A DNA stretch of 17,639 bases from JBBCJT01 sp037190665 (GTDB lineage: Bacteria; Pseudomonadota; Alphaproteobacteria; Acetobacterales; Acetobacteraceae): assembly GCA_037190665.1 (NCBI GenBank), contig JBBCJT010000140.1, positions 1-17,639 of the forward strand, written 5' to 3'. The translations under genes and the position numbers were made by a program. The notes beneath the pieces were generated by a model. That model searched no databases and was not told where the DNA came from. It saw only the letters and a list, made by a program, of their open reading frames with translations. Each line of letters begins with the position of its first letter. Position 1 is the first letter of the stretch. Shown piece by piece: positions 1 to 8,555 of the stretch.

Positions 1-105
1 ACCGCAGGCAAGCCGGCCAAGCTCGCCATCACAGCCTGCATGCACAAGCTGCTGCGCATCCTCGCCGCCATCGCAAGAACCAACACACCATGGAGAGACG
101 CTTGA
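1..105 (+). CDS. IS110-family transposase, C-terminal end (5' end outside window)
   Basis: The first 34 codons read in frame to a TGA at 103-105. They give the typical tail of IS110-family transposases: a basic amphipathic helix (KLAITACMHKLLRILAAI) followed by a short TPWRDA end. In this family that segment lies after the C-terminal transposase domain with its active-site serine; the catalytic DEDD (RuvC-like) and serine domains would be upstream, outside the window. The protein would cut and join DNA under guidance of the element's bridge RNA, as known for IS110 elements. Whether this copy is intact cannot be told here. The reading frame is clean, with no stop or frameshift in the visible part. 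Confidence 0.8.
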   Translation, partial: TAGKPAKLAITACMHKLLRILAAIARTNTPWRDA

Positions 106-116
106 TCACACAGTCG
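1..116 (+). mobile_element. Right end of an IS110-family insertion sequence (left part outside window)
   Basis: The transposase stops at 105. Only about 11 bases separate it from a REP-like palindrome whose left outer arm is missing. In the other copies of this repeat (near 16623 and 16711) the palindrome arm starts CCCTCTCCCGC, whereas here it starts at CTCTCCCGC and is preceded by unrelated sequence (TCACACAGTCG). The element boundary is therefore placed at about 116/117. IS110 elements lack long terminal inverted repeats and several are known to insert in REP palindromes, which fits. The exact boundary is an inference from comparison of the repeats. Confidence 0.55.
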
Positions 117-136
117 CTCTCCCGCAAGCGGGAGAG
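117..136. repeat. REP-like palindrome, copy A (flanks the IS end)
   Basis: CTCTCCCGC (117-125) and GCGGGAGAG (128-136) form a perfect 9-base-pair stem with a 2-base AA loop. The same core occurs at 16623-16647 and 16717-16740. The right side continues as a G-rich run to about 148. A degenerate second half-unit (TCCGCTTGGGGAGAGGG) lies at 171-187. This copy lacks the outer left bases seen in the others, as expected if the insertion sequence entered there. Confidence 0.75.
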
Positions 137-196
137 GGGGAAGGGAAGGTCACGGCCGTTTCGCAAAGCTTCCGCTTGGGGAGAGGGCCGGTATCG

Positions 197-225
197 CCTG
201 CGCGGCGTTCCGTCTTCCGCGCAGG
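197..225 (-). terminator. Hairpin just downstream of the threonine-aldolase gene
   Basis: CCTGCGCGG (197-205) and CCGCGCAGG (217-225) are perfect 9-base inverted repeats around an 11-base loop. They begin 15 bases past the stop codon of the minus-strand aldolase gene. The position fits a transcript-end hairpin, but there is no run of U after it, so it may be a weak terminator or a 3'-end stabiliser. Confidence 0.45.
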
Positions 226-240
226 TCACCCGTATCAGCG

Positions 241-1335
241 TTACCGCGCGAGGATCTTCCGGATCGCCTCGGCCGCTTCCTCGACCTGCGGGCGCGTCAC
301 GTCCAGATGCGTGCAGGCGCGCGCACGGCCGGCCAATCCGCTGATCCAGATCGCCTGCTCGGCCAGCTTAGTCTGCAGATCGTTCAGGCTCACGCCCGTG
401 CCGGTGATGTCGAAGAACACCAGATTGGTCTCCGGCTCCGTCACCTTCACGCCGGGGATCTGCGCCAGCGCGCGCGCCAGCACCTTGGCGTTGGTGTGGT
501 CCTCCGCCAGCCGGTCGATGTTGTGGTCGAGCGCGTAGAGGCACCCGGCCGCGCACAGCCCGCCCTGCCGCATCGACCCGCCCATGCGCTGCTTCCACCG
601 CCACGCCTGGTCGATGAATTCCGCGCTGCCGGCGAGCACCGCGCCGAGCGGCGCGCCGAGCCCCTTGGTGAAATCCAGCCACACGCTGTCGAAGCCCGCG
701 ACCATGTCCTTGGCCGCCACCCCGGCCGCCACGCAGGCGTTCATCAGCCGCGCGCCATCCATGTGCGTGGCGAGCCCCGCCCCCTGCGCCACCGCGGCCA
801 CGGCATTGAGCTGTTCCAGCGGCCAGACCGCGCCGCCGCCGAGATTGGCGGTCTGCTCCACCTCCACCAGCGCCTGGGTCGGCGCATAGCGGCTCCTGGG
901 CAGCAGTGCCGCCTTCAGCGTGTCGGCGGTGAACATGCCGCGCTCGCCGCGCAGCGGGCGGATGTTGGCGCCCGCATTCGCCGCCGGGCCACCGCCTTCG
1001 CTGGTGAGGATGTGCGCTGACTCGTGCGCGATCACCTCCTCGCCCGGGCGGACATGCACGCGGATCGCGATCTGGTTCGCCATCGTCCCCGACGGCAGGT
1101 AGACGGCCGCTTCCTTGCCGAGCAGCGCCGCCATCCGGTCGCACAGCGCATTCACGGTGGGATCGTCGCCGTGCTGCTCGTCGCCGACCTCGGCCGACAT
1201 CATCGCTTCCTTCATGCCGCGCGACGGCTTGGTCTGCGTGTCGGAATACAGGTTGATGCGCGGCGGCGGCAGATGCGCGGGCGGACGCTGCGGCGTGTAA
1301 TTCAGAGAAGGCGTGATCGCGACCGCATCGGCCAT
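241..1335 (-). CDS. Low-specificity L-threonine aldolase family protein (PLP-dependent beta-eliminating lyase)
   Basis: This 364-residue protein has the fold-type I PLP pattern of threonine aldolases: SDTQTKPS (31-38) near the N terminus, GDEQHGDDPTVN (51-62), the phosphate-binding PSGTMANQ (81-88), HMDGAR (191-196) and the Schiff-base lysine K224 in DFTKGLGAPLG. The family cleaves beta-hydroxy-alpha-amino acids to glycine plus an aldehyde in the cytosol; length is normal for it. The open frame continues upstream to 2271, but that part only mirrors the opposite-strand PhyH gene. The ATG at 1335 follows a G-rich Shine-Dalgarno-like stretch and gives the usual N terminus, with about 29 extra Pro-rich residues before the conserved start. 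It diverges from the PhyH operon across 150 bases. A related lyase specificity is possible. Confidence 0.9.
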   Translation of the reverse strand: MADAVAITPSLNYTPQRPPAHLPPPRINLYSDTQTKPSRGMKEAMMSAEVGDEQHGDDPTVNALCDRMAALLGKEAAVYLPSGTMANQIAIRVHVRPGEEVIAHESAHILTSEGGGPAANAGANIRPLRGERGMFTADTLKAALLPRSRYAPTQALVEVEQTANLGGGAVWPLEQLNAVAAVAQGAGLATHMDGARLMNACVAAGVAAKDMVAGFDSVWLDFTKGLGAPLGAVLAGSAEFIDQAWRWKQRMGGSMRQGGLCAAGCLYALDHNIDRLAEDHTNAKVLARALAQIPGVKVTEPETNLVFFDITGTGVSLNDLQTKLAEQAIWISGLAGRARACTHLDVTRPQVEEAAEAIRKILAR

Positions 1336-1485
1336 CGTGCTTGTCCCCGTCCTTGTGCCGGCGGTTCCCTTACCGCCACCTCGCCCCGCCGACCAGCCCC
1401 GCTTCCGGTGCGCTTTCGTCACGTTTCGCCGCATGAAACGCGGTTTTCGTGGCGCGGACCGGTGCCGCCGCCATAGGCTCACGCC
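1336..1485. promoter_or_regulatory. Divergent intergenic region between aldolase gene and nine-gene operon
   Basis: These 150 bases separate two gene starts that face away from each other, so promoters for both directions must lie here. I see no convincing -35/-10 pair on either strand. Base composition is less GC-rich around 1410-1455. An inverted repeat lies at 1422-1440 (listed separately). Confidence 0.6.
1422..1440. promoter_or_regulatory. Candidate operator: inverted repeat CGTTTC-N7-GAAACG
   Basis: CGTTTC (1422-1427) and GAAACG (1435-1440) form a 19-base interrupted palindrome, 46 bases before the first gene of the operon. The spacing and symmetry suit a dimeric regulator, and the IclR protein encoded in the operon is the obvious candidate. 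Direct sequence evidence is only the symmetry; one 6-base repeat pair can occur by chance. Confidence 0.3.
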
Positions 1486-2351
1486 ATGGGGCAGGGGTTG
1501 ACCGGGGAGCAGGTGGCGGCGTTCCGCGAGCGCGGCTTCGTCGCGCCGCTGCCTGCCTTCCCCGCGAGCGAGGCCGCCGCCCTGCATGACCGCTTCACCG
1601 CGTTCGAGGCGCGCGCCGGCGGCAAGCTCTCCCGCGCGCTGAACGAGAAGCCGTACCTGTTCCTGCGCTGGATCGCCGACGTGGTGCGCGACCCGCGCGT
1701 GCTCGATCCGGTGGAATCGGTGCTGGGGCCGGACATCCTGTGCTGGGCGGGCGGCTTCTTCGCCAAGCGCCCGGGCGACGGTGCCATCGTGTCCTGGCAT
1801 CAGGACGCGACCTACTGGGGCCTGTCCTCGCCCGACGTCGTCACCGCCTGGATCGCGCTGACCCCGAGCACGCCGGAAAGCGGCTGCATGCGCGTGGTCC
1901 CCGGCACGCACCGCGCGCAGATCGCCCATCGCGACACCTTCGCCGCCGGCAACCTGCTCAGCCGCGGGCAGGAGGTGCAGTGCGAGGTGGACGAGGACGA
2001 TGCGGTGGACCTCGTGCTCGCCCCCGGCGAGATGTCCTTGCACCACACGCTGCTGATCCACGGCAGCGGACCCAACCGCGCCGCCCTGCCGCGCATCGGC
2101 CTCGCGATCCGCTACATCGCCGGACACGTCCGCCAGACGCTGTCCATTCCGGATAGTGCGATGCTGGTACGCGGACGGAGGCTGCACGACGATTTCGCCA
2201 CCGACATCCCGCCCGATCACGACTGGCAGGAGGCGGCGGTGGAGCGGCACCGGCGCTTCGTCACCCGCCATCAGGACCTGCTCTACGCCGGCGCCGCCCA
2301 GCGGCCCGACCCGGACCAGCCCCGCGGCACCCCCAGCGCAGGAGAGCGCCC

Positions 2352-2355
<4 letters not shown>
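1486..2355 (+). CDS. PhyH-family Fe(II)/2-oxoglutarate dioxygenase 1
   Basis: This 289-residue protein matches the phytanoyl-CoA dioxygenase (PhyH) family. The metal-binding HxD is H105-D107 in SWHQDATYWG. The distal histidine is H192 in HGSGPNR, and R203, eleven residues on, is placed to bind 2-oxoglutarate, the same spacing as in human PhyH. PESGCMRVVPGTHR (130-143) is the usual central strand-turn. All active-site residues are present and the carboxylate (Asp) is kept, so it should hydroxylate rather than halogenate. The natural substrate cannot be told from sequence; bacterial members act on amino acids, ectoine, phosphonates and others. The ATG at 1486 has only a weak Shine-Dalgarno. It is the first gene of the operon, and its stop overlaps the TTG start of the next gene (TTGA, 2352-2355). 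Confidence 0.9.
2340..2345 (+). promoter_or_regulatory. Ribosome binding site for the TTG-started aminotransferase gene
   Basis: AGGAGA lies six bases before TTG 2352. This strong site, inside the end of the PhyH gene, supports the TTG start. The next in-frame ATG (2451) would cut off the first 33 residues and part of the family's N-terminal helix. Confidence 0.7.
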
Positions 2356-3689
<1,334 letters not shown>

Positions 3690-3692
3690 GCG

Positions 3693-5216
3693 ATGCGCCT
3701 CGGCCTCATCCACATCGGCCAGGAGACCAACGACTTCAATCCGCTGCCCACCACGCTGCGCGACTACGAGGCGTTCGGCGTCTTCGATGGCCCGCGCATC
3801 ATCGAGGAGTTGCGCGGCATCGGGCAGGTGGGCGGGCATCTGAAGGCGGTCGACGACAGCGGCCGGGCCATCGAGACGGTGCCGATCGTGCGCGCCCATG
3901 CGGTGGCCGGCGGACGCATCGACCGCGCCGCCTTCGATCACTGGCAGGCGAAGATCGAAGCCGGGCTGAAGGCCGCCGGCCCGCTCGACGGACTCGCCCT
4001 GCAGCTTCACGGCGCCTGCGCCGCCGACGGGATCGACGATGTGGAGGGCGAACAGATCGCGCTCTGCCGCCGCATCCTCGGCGCCGGATTTCCGATCGTG
4101 CTGGGGCTCGACCACCACGCCAACGTCACCCGCAGGATCATGGCGAACGCCACCGCCATCGTCGGTCACCGCACCCAGCCGCACGACCCGTTCGACACCG
4201 GCTATATCGGCACCGCGCTGCTGATCCGCGTGGTGGCGGGCGAGGTGAAGCCGGTGATGGCGTGGCGCAAGCTGCCGCTGGTGACGCATCAGGAGCAGTT
4301 CCTCACCGACCGTCCACCGATGAAGACGTGGTTCGACCAGGCGCGCGGCATGGAAGCCGACAAGCGCGTGCTGCACGTGGGCAACTACCCGATGCAGCCC
4401 TGGCTGGACGTGGCGGAAGGCGGCTGGACCACCATCGTCGTCACCGACAACGACCGCGCGCTCGCCGAGCGGCTGGCCGATGAAAGCGCCGATCTCGCGT
4501 GGTCGCTGCGCGATGCGTTCCTGGAGCGCGTGGCGCTGCCGGTGGACGAGGCGGTGCGCATGGCCGATGCCGCGCCGCGCGGCGTGGTGGTGCTGTCGGA
4601 CACCGGCGACACGGTTTTCGGCGGCGCGGCGGGCGACAGCAACCTGCTGCTGGAATCCATGCTGCGGCAGGAGATCAAGGGCCGCGCGCTGGTGCCGATG
4701 ATCTCCGCCGGTGCCGCGGCGAGGCTGCACGCGGCCGGACCGGGTGCCACCGTCACGCTGCCACTCGGCGGCGACGCCACACCCTTCTTCACGCCGCTGA
4801 CCGTCACCGGCACCGTGCGCAGCATCAGCGACGGGCACGTCGCCACGCCGGGGATGCACCAGCGCGAGATCGAGATGGGCCGTTCCGTCATCTTCGACGT
4901 CGGCCCGGTGACGCTGCTGATCACGGAGTTGCGGGGCGTGGCCGGCAACACGCCGGACGTGTACCGCGCGCTCGGCATCGAACCCACCGACTACAAGATG
5001 GCGGTGGTCAAGACCGCGTCGAACTTCCAATACTTCGCGCCGATCACCTCGCAGCTCATCCGCGCAGACACGCGCGGGCCCGGTCAGTCCGATGTGCTGG
5101 GCCTGCCCTGGCGGCGGCTGCCGCGGCCTTGCTACCCGCTCGATCCGGTCGAAGACTGGCGGGCGCAACACAGTGCGATCAATCGCCCGGCTTCACACGC
5201 AGAAACCACCGTCTGA
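3693..5216 (+). CDS. M81 family metallopeptidase / MlrC-like protein
   Basis: This 507-residue protein is a full-length MlrC (M81) family member. The N terminus (RLGLIHIGQETNDFNP) has the family's GGI-x-ETN-type opening. LQLHGACAADG (104-113), GLDHHANVT (138-146) and TQPHDPFDTGY (161-171) carry the presumed metal-binding His and Asp residues. DTGDTVFGGAAGDSN (303-317) and VKTASNFQYF (439-448) mark the C-terminal domain. MlrC of Sphingomonas degrades the linear peptide left after microcystin opening. Most homologues sit in catabolic operons with unknown substrates, so cleavage of a peptide or amide bond is the family-based expectation only. There is no signal peptide, so it is cytoplasmic. A GGAGG lies nine bases before the ATG, within the end of the aminotransferase gene. 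The following gene encodes a peptide-type binding protein, so imported substrate could be delivered to it. Confidence 0.88.
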   Translation: MRLGLIHIGQETNDFNPLPTTLRDYEAFGVFDGPRIIEELRGIGQVGGHLKAVDDSGRAIETVPIVRAHAVAGGRIDRAAFDHWQAKIEAGLKAAGPLDGLALQLHGACAADGIDDVEGEQIALCRRILGAGFPIVLGLDHHANVTRRIMANATAIVGHRTQPHDPFDTGYIGTALLIRVVAGEVKPVMAWRKLPLVTHQEQFLTDRPPMKTWFDQARGMEADKRVLHVGNYPMQPWLDVAEGGWTTIVVTDNDRALAERLADESADLAWSLRDAFLERVALPVDEAVRMADAAPRGVVVLSDTGDTVFGGAAGDSNLLLESMLRQEIKGRALVPMISAGAAARLHAAGPGATVTLPLGGDATPFFTPLTVTGTVRSISDGHVATPGMHQREIEMGRSVIFDVGPVTLLITELRGVAGNTPDVYRALGIEPTDYKMAVVKTASNFQYFAPITSQLIRADTRGPGQSDVLGLPWRRLPRPCYPLDPVEDWRAQHSAINRPASHAETTV

Positions 5217-5230
5217 GGAGTCTCCGGCCA

Positions 5231-6763
5231 ATGAGAAGCTCCACTGCCCGCACGCTGGGCCTCACCGCCTCGCTGGTCGCGCTCGCCGTCGCGGCGACGC
5301 CTGCGCCCGCGCAGGATCTGCGCGGCGGACGGCTGCGCGTGGCCATCACCGCCGACATCAACGATTTCGATCCGCAGGCTTTCTCGACGGTGAACTTCCC
5401 CACCATCAAGAACCTGTACGACAGCCTTCTGGAGTACACCGCGGACGGCAAGGCGGTGCCGAGCCTCGCGGAATCCTGGACCATCGCGCCGGATTCCAAG
5501 TCCGTGACGCTGAAGCTGCGCACGGACGTGAAGTTCAGCTCCGGCGCGCCGTTCAACGCGGAGGCGGTCGCCGCGACGCTGCGCAAGGCGGCCGATCCCA
5601 CCGCCGGAAAGAACGTATACGCGACCATGGGGATCGTGCAGGACTGGACGGTGGTGGATCCGCACACGATCCGCATCAACCTGAAGGCCCCCGCGCCCGA
5701 GCGGCAGATCACCGACCTGCTGCAGTTCCTCTCGGTGATCGACCCGGCCGCGATCGAGACCGTCGTGACCCGTCCGCTCGGCAGCGGCGCCTACGTGCTC
5801 GCCGAGCGCGTCGTCGGCCAGCGCGTGCGGCTGACGGCGAACCCGCATTACTGGCGCCAGGGCGAGCCGCTGTCGAACGAGGTGGTGCTGACGGTGTTCG
5901 ACAACGACGCCGCCGCTTCCGCCGCACTCGAATCCGGCGCGGTCGATCTGGTCTACGGTGGCACCGGGCGTAGCGCGGCGCGGCTGAGGAGCGCGGGCTT
6001 CCAGGTGATCGACGGGCCCGGCCCGCTGGTGCAGGTGTTCCGCATCAACTCGACGCGCGGGCCGTTCCGCAACGCCAAGTTCCGGCAGGCCTTCAACCAC
6101 CTGATGGACCGGGCGAACATCCTGCGCGTGGGCTATGCCGGCCTCGGCGGCGTCACCGCCCTGCCCTGGGCGCCCGCTTCGCCCGCCGCCGATCCGTCCT
6201 ACAACGAGCGCTACGCATACGATCTCGACAAGGCCAAGGCGCTCCTCGCGGAATCCGGCCTGTCCGCGGCCGAGCAGAGCGGCTGGAAGCTGCTCGTCAA
6301 CGGCGGGGACGAGGGCAGCACGGTGATCAGCCAGATCGTGCAGTCATCCCTCCGCCGCGTGGGCATCAACATCGAACTCGACCTCAAGCAGGGTGCGGAG
6401 TTCATCGATGCGCTGCTGAAGGGCAATTTCGACGCGGTGTTCGGCGCAGTCGGCAACGTGCAGAAATTCCCCAGCCGGCTGACCACGAACAGCATCTACC
6501 GCACCACGAACAACCCGATCCTCGGCAACCCGAACCCGCACCCGAACTACGTGGCCGCGATCGCGCGGGTGGATGCAGCGCTGACGCCGGCGGAGGCGAA
6601 GGCGGCCTATGACAACCTCAACAAGGTGCTGGTGGAGGACGCGTTCGGCATCGCCACCAACTCCTACCCGATCGGACTGATCGTGGCGGCGCGCAACGTC
6701 GGCGGGTTCACGCCCGACATCGACAACCTGTTCGTTGCCCGAACCATCGGCTTCCGGCGCTGA
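5231..6763 (+). CDS. ABC transporter periplasmic substrate-binding protein, SBP_bac_5 (Dpp/Opp) family
   Basis: This 510-residue protein starts with a signal peptide: RSSTAR, a hydrophobic stretch (8-22) and a likely cut near residues 26-27 (TPAPAQ). There is no lipobox Cys. The mature part shows family-5 landmarks: ADINDFDPQ (41-49), LYDSLLEYTADG (62-73), PSLAESW (77-83), LKLRTDVKFSSGAPFNAEAV (95-113), and a FRIN/FRQAFNHLMDR segment in the middle third. This family captures peptides, nickel, opines or sugars for Dpp-type importers. GAGGAG overlapping the M81 stop precedes the ATG 5231 by ten bases. The frame is open far upstream, but the signal peptide fixes this start. Its stop (6761-6763) overlaps the likely CTG start of the permease. 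Confidence 0.92.
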   Translation: MRSSTARTLGLTASLVALAVAATPAPAQDLRGGRLRVAITADINDFDPQAFSTVNFPTIKNLYDSLLEYTADGKAVPSLAESWTIAPDSKSVTLKLRTDVKFSSGAPFNAEAVAATLRKAADPTAGKNVYATMGIVQDWTVVDPHTIRINLKAPAPERQITDLLQFLSVIDPAAIETVVTRPLGSGAYVLAERVVGQRVRLTANPHYWRQGEPLSNEVVLTVFDNDAAASAALESGAVDLVYGGTGRSAARLRSAGFQVIDGPGPLVQVFRINSTRGPFRNAKFRQAFNHLMDRANILRVGYAGLGGVTALPWAPASPAADPSYNERYAYDLDKAKALLAESGLSAAEQSGWKLLVNGGDEGSTVISQIVQSSLRRVGINIELDLKQGAEFIDALLKGNFDAVFGAVGNVQKFPSRLTTNSIYRTTNNPILGNPNPHPNYVAAIARVDAALTPAEAKAAYDNLNKVLVEDAFGIATNSYPIGLIVAARNVGGFTPDIDNLFVARTIGFRR

Positions 6764-7611
6764 TCGAGGCTCTTTTCTCGGTCCTGCACCGGCCGGGCGC
6801 GCGGCTGGGGGCGATCTATCTGCTGGCGATCACCGCCCTCGGCCTGCTCGCCCCGGTCCTGCCCATCGATCCGCTGGATCAGGACCTGATCTCCGCACTC
6901 GAAGGCCCATCGACGGCGCACTGGTTCGGCGCCGACGAGCTGGGCCGCGACATCCTCGCGCGCGTCATCCACGGTGCGCGCACCTCGCTTCTCACCGCCG
7001 CCGGCGCGGTCGCCATCGCGGCCGCGGTCGGGGTGCCCATCGGGCTGGTCGCCGGCTTCTTCGGCGGCTGGCGCGACGCGATCCTGATGCGCGCGATGGA
7101 CGTGCTGCTCGCCCTGCCGGGCATCCTGTTCGCGATGGCGCTGATCGCCGTGCTCGGCCGCAGCCAGGCGGCGGCCCTCGTCGCCGTCGGCATCACCGGC
7201 ATCCCGAGCTTCGCGCGGATCACGCGCGCGCAGGTGCTGTCGCTGCGCGAACGCGAGTTCGTCGCCGCCGTGCAGGCGATGGGGATGAGCGACTTCTACA
7301 TCCTGTTCCGCACCGTGCTGCCCAACGCGCTCAGCCCGATCATGGTGCAGATCGTGGTGCTGTCCTCGGTCGCGATCCTGCTGGAAGCCGCCCTCGCCTT
7401 CCTCGGCGTCGGCATCCCGCCGCCCACGCCGAGCTGGGGGGAGATGCTGCGCACCGGCAAGTCCTACCTCTACGAGGCGCCGACCTATGCGGTGCTGCCG
7501 GGCATCGTGCTGACGCTGACGATCCTGTCGCTGGATGCGATCGGCCGCGCGATGGTCGCCGCCCTCGAACAGCAGGACGCCATCGCACCGGGGGCGCGGC
7601 AGGCAGCATGA
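6760..7611 (+). CDS. ABC transporter permease, DppC/OppC-like, probable CTG start
   Basis: The 283-residue protein is an inner-membrane permease with about six membrane segments. HWFGADELGRDILARVIHG (54-72) is a DppC hallmark, and the EAA loop that docks the ATPase is EFVAAVQAMG...LPNALSPI (166-193). The start is unusual. From the stop at 6610-6612 onward this frame has no ATG, GTG or TTG until GTG 7033, which would remove 91 residues, including the first membrane span and the hallmark motif. CTG 6760 overlaps the upstream stop as CTGA, exactly like the other gene junctions here, and gives a family-length protein. A non-standard codon slightly inside, such as ATC 6763, or a sequence error are alternatives. 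The stop overlaps the DppB start (ATGA, 7608-7611). Confidence 0.85.
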   Translation: MIEALFSVLHRPGARLGAIYLLAITALGLLAPVLPIDPLDQDLISALEGPSTAHWFGADELGRDILARVIHGARTSLLTAAGAVAIAAAVGVPIGLVAGFFGGWRDAILMRAMDVLLALPGILFAMALIAVLGRSQAAALVAVGITGIPSFARITRAQVLSLREREFVAAVQAMGMSDFYILFRTVLPNALSPIMVQIVVLSSVAILLEAALAFLGVGIPPPTPSWGEMLRTGKSYLYEAPTYAVLPGIVLTLTILSLDAIGRAMVAALEQQDAIAPGARQAA

Positions 7612-8555
7612 TCGGGTACATCCTCCATCGCCTGATGCAGCTCACGCCCGTGCTGCTGATCGCTTCGGTGGGGATCTGGGCGATGATGTACGCGATCCCC
7701 GGCGGGCCGGTCGGCATGCTGGTGGGCGAGAACGCGACAGCCGAGCAGATCGCCGCCGCCACCGCGGAGCTGGGGCTGGATCGGCCGGTGCTGGTGCAGT
7801 TCTGGTCCTGGCTGACCGCCGCGCTGTCCGGCGACCTCGGCCTGTCCATCCACAGCCGCGAGCCGGTGATCTCGCTGATCGGGGAGCGGCTGCCGGCCAC
7901 GCTGCATCTGGGCCTCGCCGCCACCCTCGTCGGCCTGATCATCGGCATCCCGGTCGCCATCGCGAGCGCGGTGCGGCCCAACTCCTGGCTCGACCGCAGC
8001 CTGTCGGGCTGGAGCGCGCTCGCCCTCGGCGTGCCGACCTTCTGGCTCGGCATCCTGCTGATCCTGCTGTTCGCGGTGTACCTGCGCTGGCTGCCCTCGG
8101 CGTCCGGCTACGTGCCGATCTGGGAATCGCCCTTCGACGCGCTGCGCAACCTGCTGCTGCCGGCGCTCACGCTCGGCGTGTACGTCTCCGGCATCTTCGC
8201 CCGCTTCCTGCGCGCATCCATGGTCAGCGAGATGCGGTCGGATTACGTGCGCACCGCGCGCGCGAAGGGCCTCCCGGAACGCGACGTGATCGGCGTGCAT
8301 GTGATGCGCAACGCCCTGCTGCCCTTCGTGACCATCGTCGGGCTGATGCTCGCGAACTTCATCGGCGGCACCGTCGTCACCGAGGCCGTGTTCACCTATC
8401 CGGGCCTCGGGCGGCTGATGGTGCAGGCGATCTCCACCCGCGACTATCCGCTGATCCAGGGCTGCATCCTGGTGATCCTGCTGCTCTACATGGGGATCAG
8501 CCTGCTGGTGGACCTGCTCTACGCCTGGATCGACCCCCGGATCGAGTACCGATGA
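7608..8555 (+). CDS. ABC transporter permease, DppB/OppB-like
   Basis: This 315-residue inner-membrane protein has the DppB pattern. It opens with IGYILHRLMQLTPVLL, followed by PGGPVGML (31-38), a periplasmic part with LGLDRPVLVQFW (55-66) and SGDLGLS (74-80), then ERLPATLHLG. The EAA loop is DYVRTARAKGLPERDVIGVH (212-231), followed by MRNALLPF. The C terminus ends in WIDPRIEYR, the typical DppB end. It forms the channel with the DppC-like partner upstream. Here the C subunit gene precedes the B subunit gene, the reverse of the usual dppBC order. It overlaps its neighbours on both sides by ATGA (7608-7611 and 8552-8555). No DppD/DppF ATPase follows. Confidence 0.93.
   Translation: MIGYILHRLMQLTPVLLIASVGIWAMMYAIPGGPVGMLVGENATAEQIAAATAELGLDRPVLVQFWSWLTAALSGDLGLSIHSREPVISLIGERLPATLHLGLAATLVGLIIGIPVAIASAVRPNSWLDRSLSGWSALALGVPTFWLGILLILLFAVYLRWLPSASGYVPIWESPFDALRNLLLPALTLGVYVSGIFARFLRASMVSEMRSDYVRTARAKGLPERDVIGVHVMRNALLPFVTIVGLMLANFIGGTVVTEAVFTYPGLGRLMVQAISTRDYPLIQGCILVILLLYMGISLLVDLLYAWIDPRIEYR

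Noticed and set aside
117..187. CRISPR-like repeats
   Set aside because: The palindromic units are not regularly spaced and there are only three in the window; they fit a REP family.
29..229. Minus-strand 66-codon open frame near the IS end
   Set aside because: It is antisense to the transposase end and crosses the repeat palindrome, with no family likeness.
1336..2271. N-terminal extension of the aldolase frame by 312 codons
   Set aside because: It covers the opposite PhyH gene, has no family likeness, and the ATG at 1335 gives a normal aldolase.
4499..5230. Upstream extension of the binding-protein frame
   Set aside because: It overlaps the M81 gene in another frame, is Arg/Gly-rich, and the signal peptide begins at 5231.
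7033..7611. DppC-like protein starting at GTG 7033
   Set aside because: This start would remove the first membrane span and the GADELGRD motif, which are encoded in frame just upstream. CTG 6760 is preferred.
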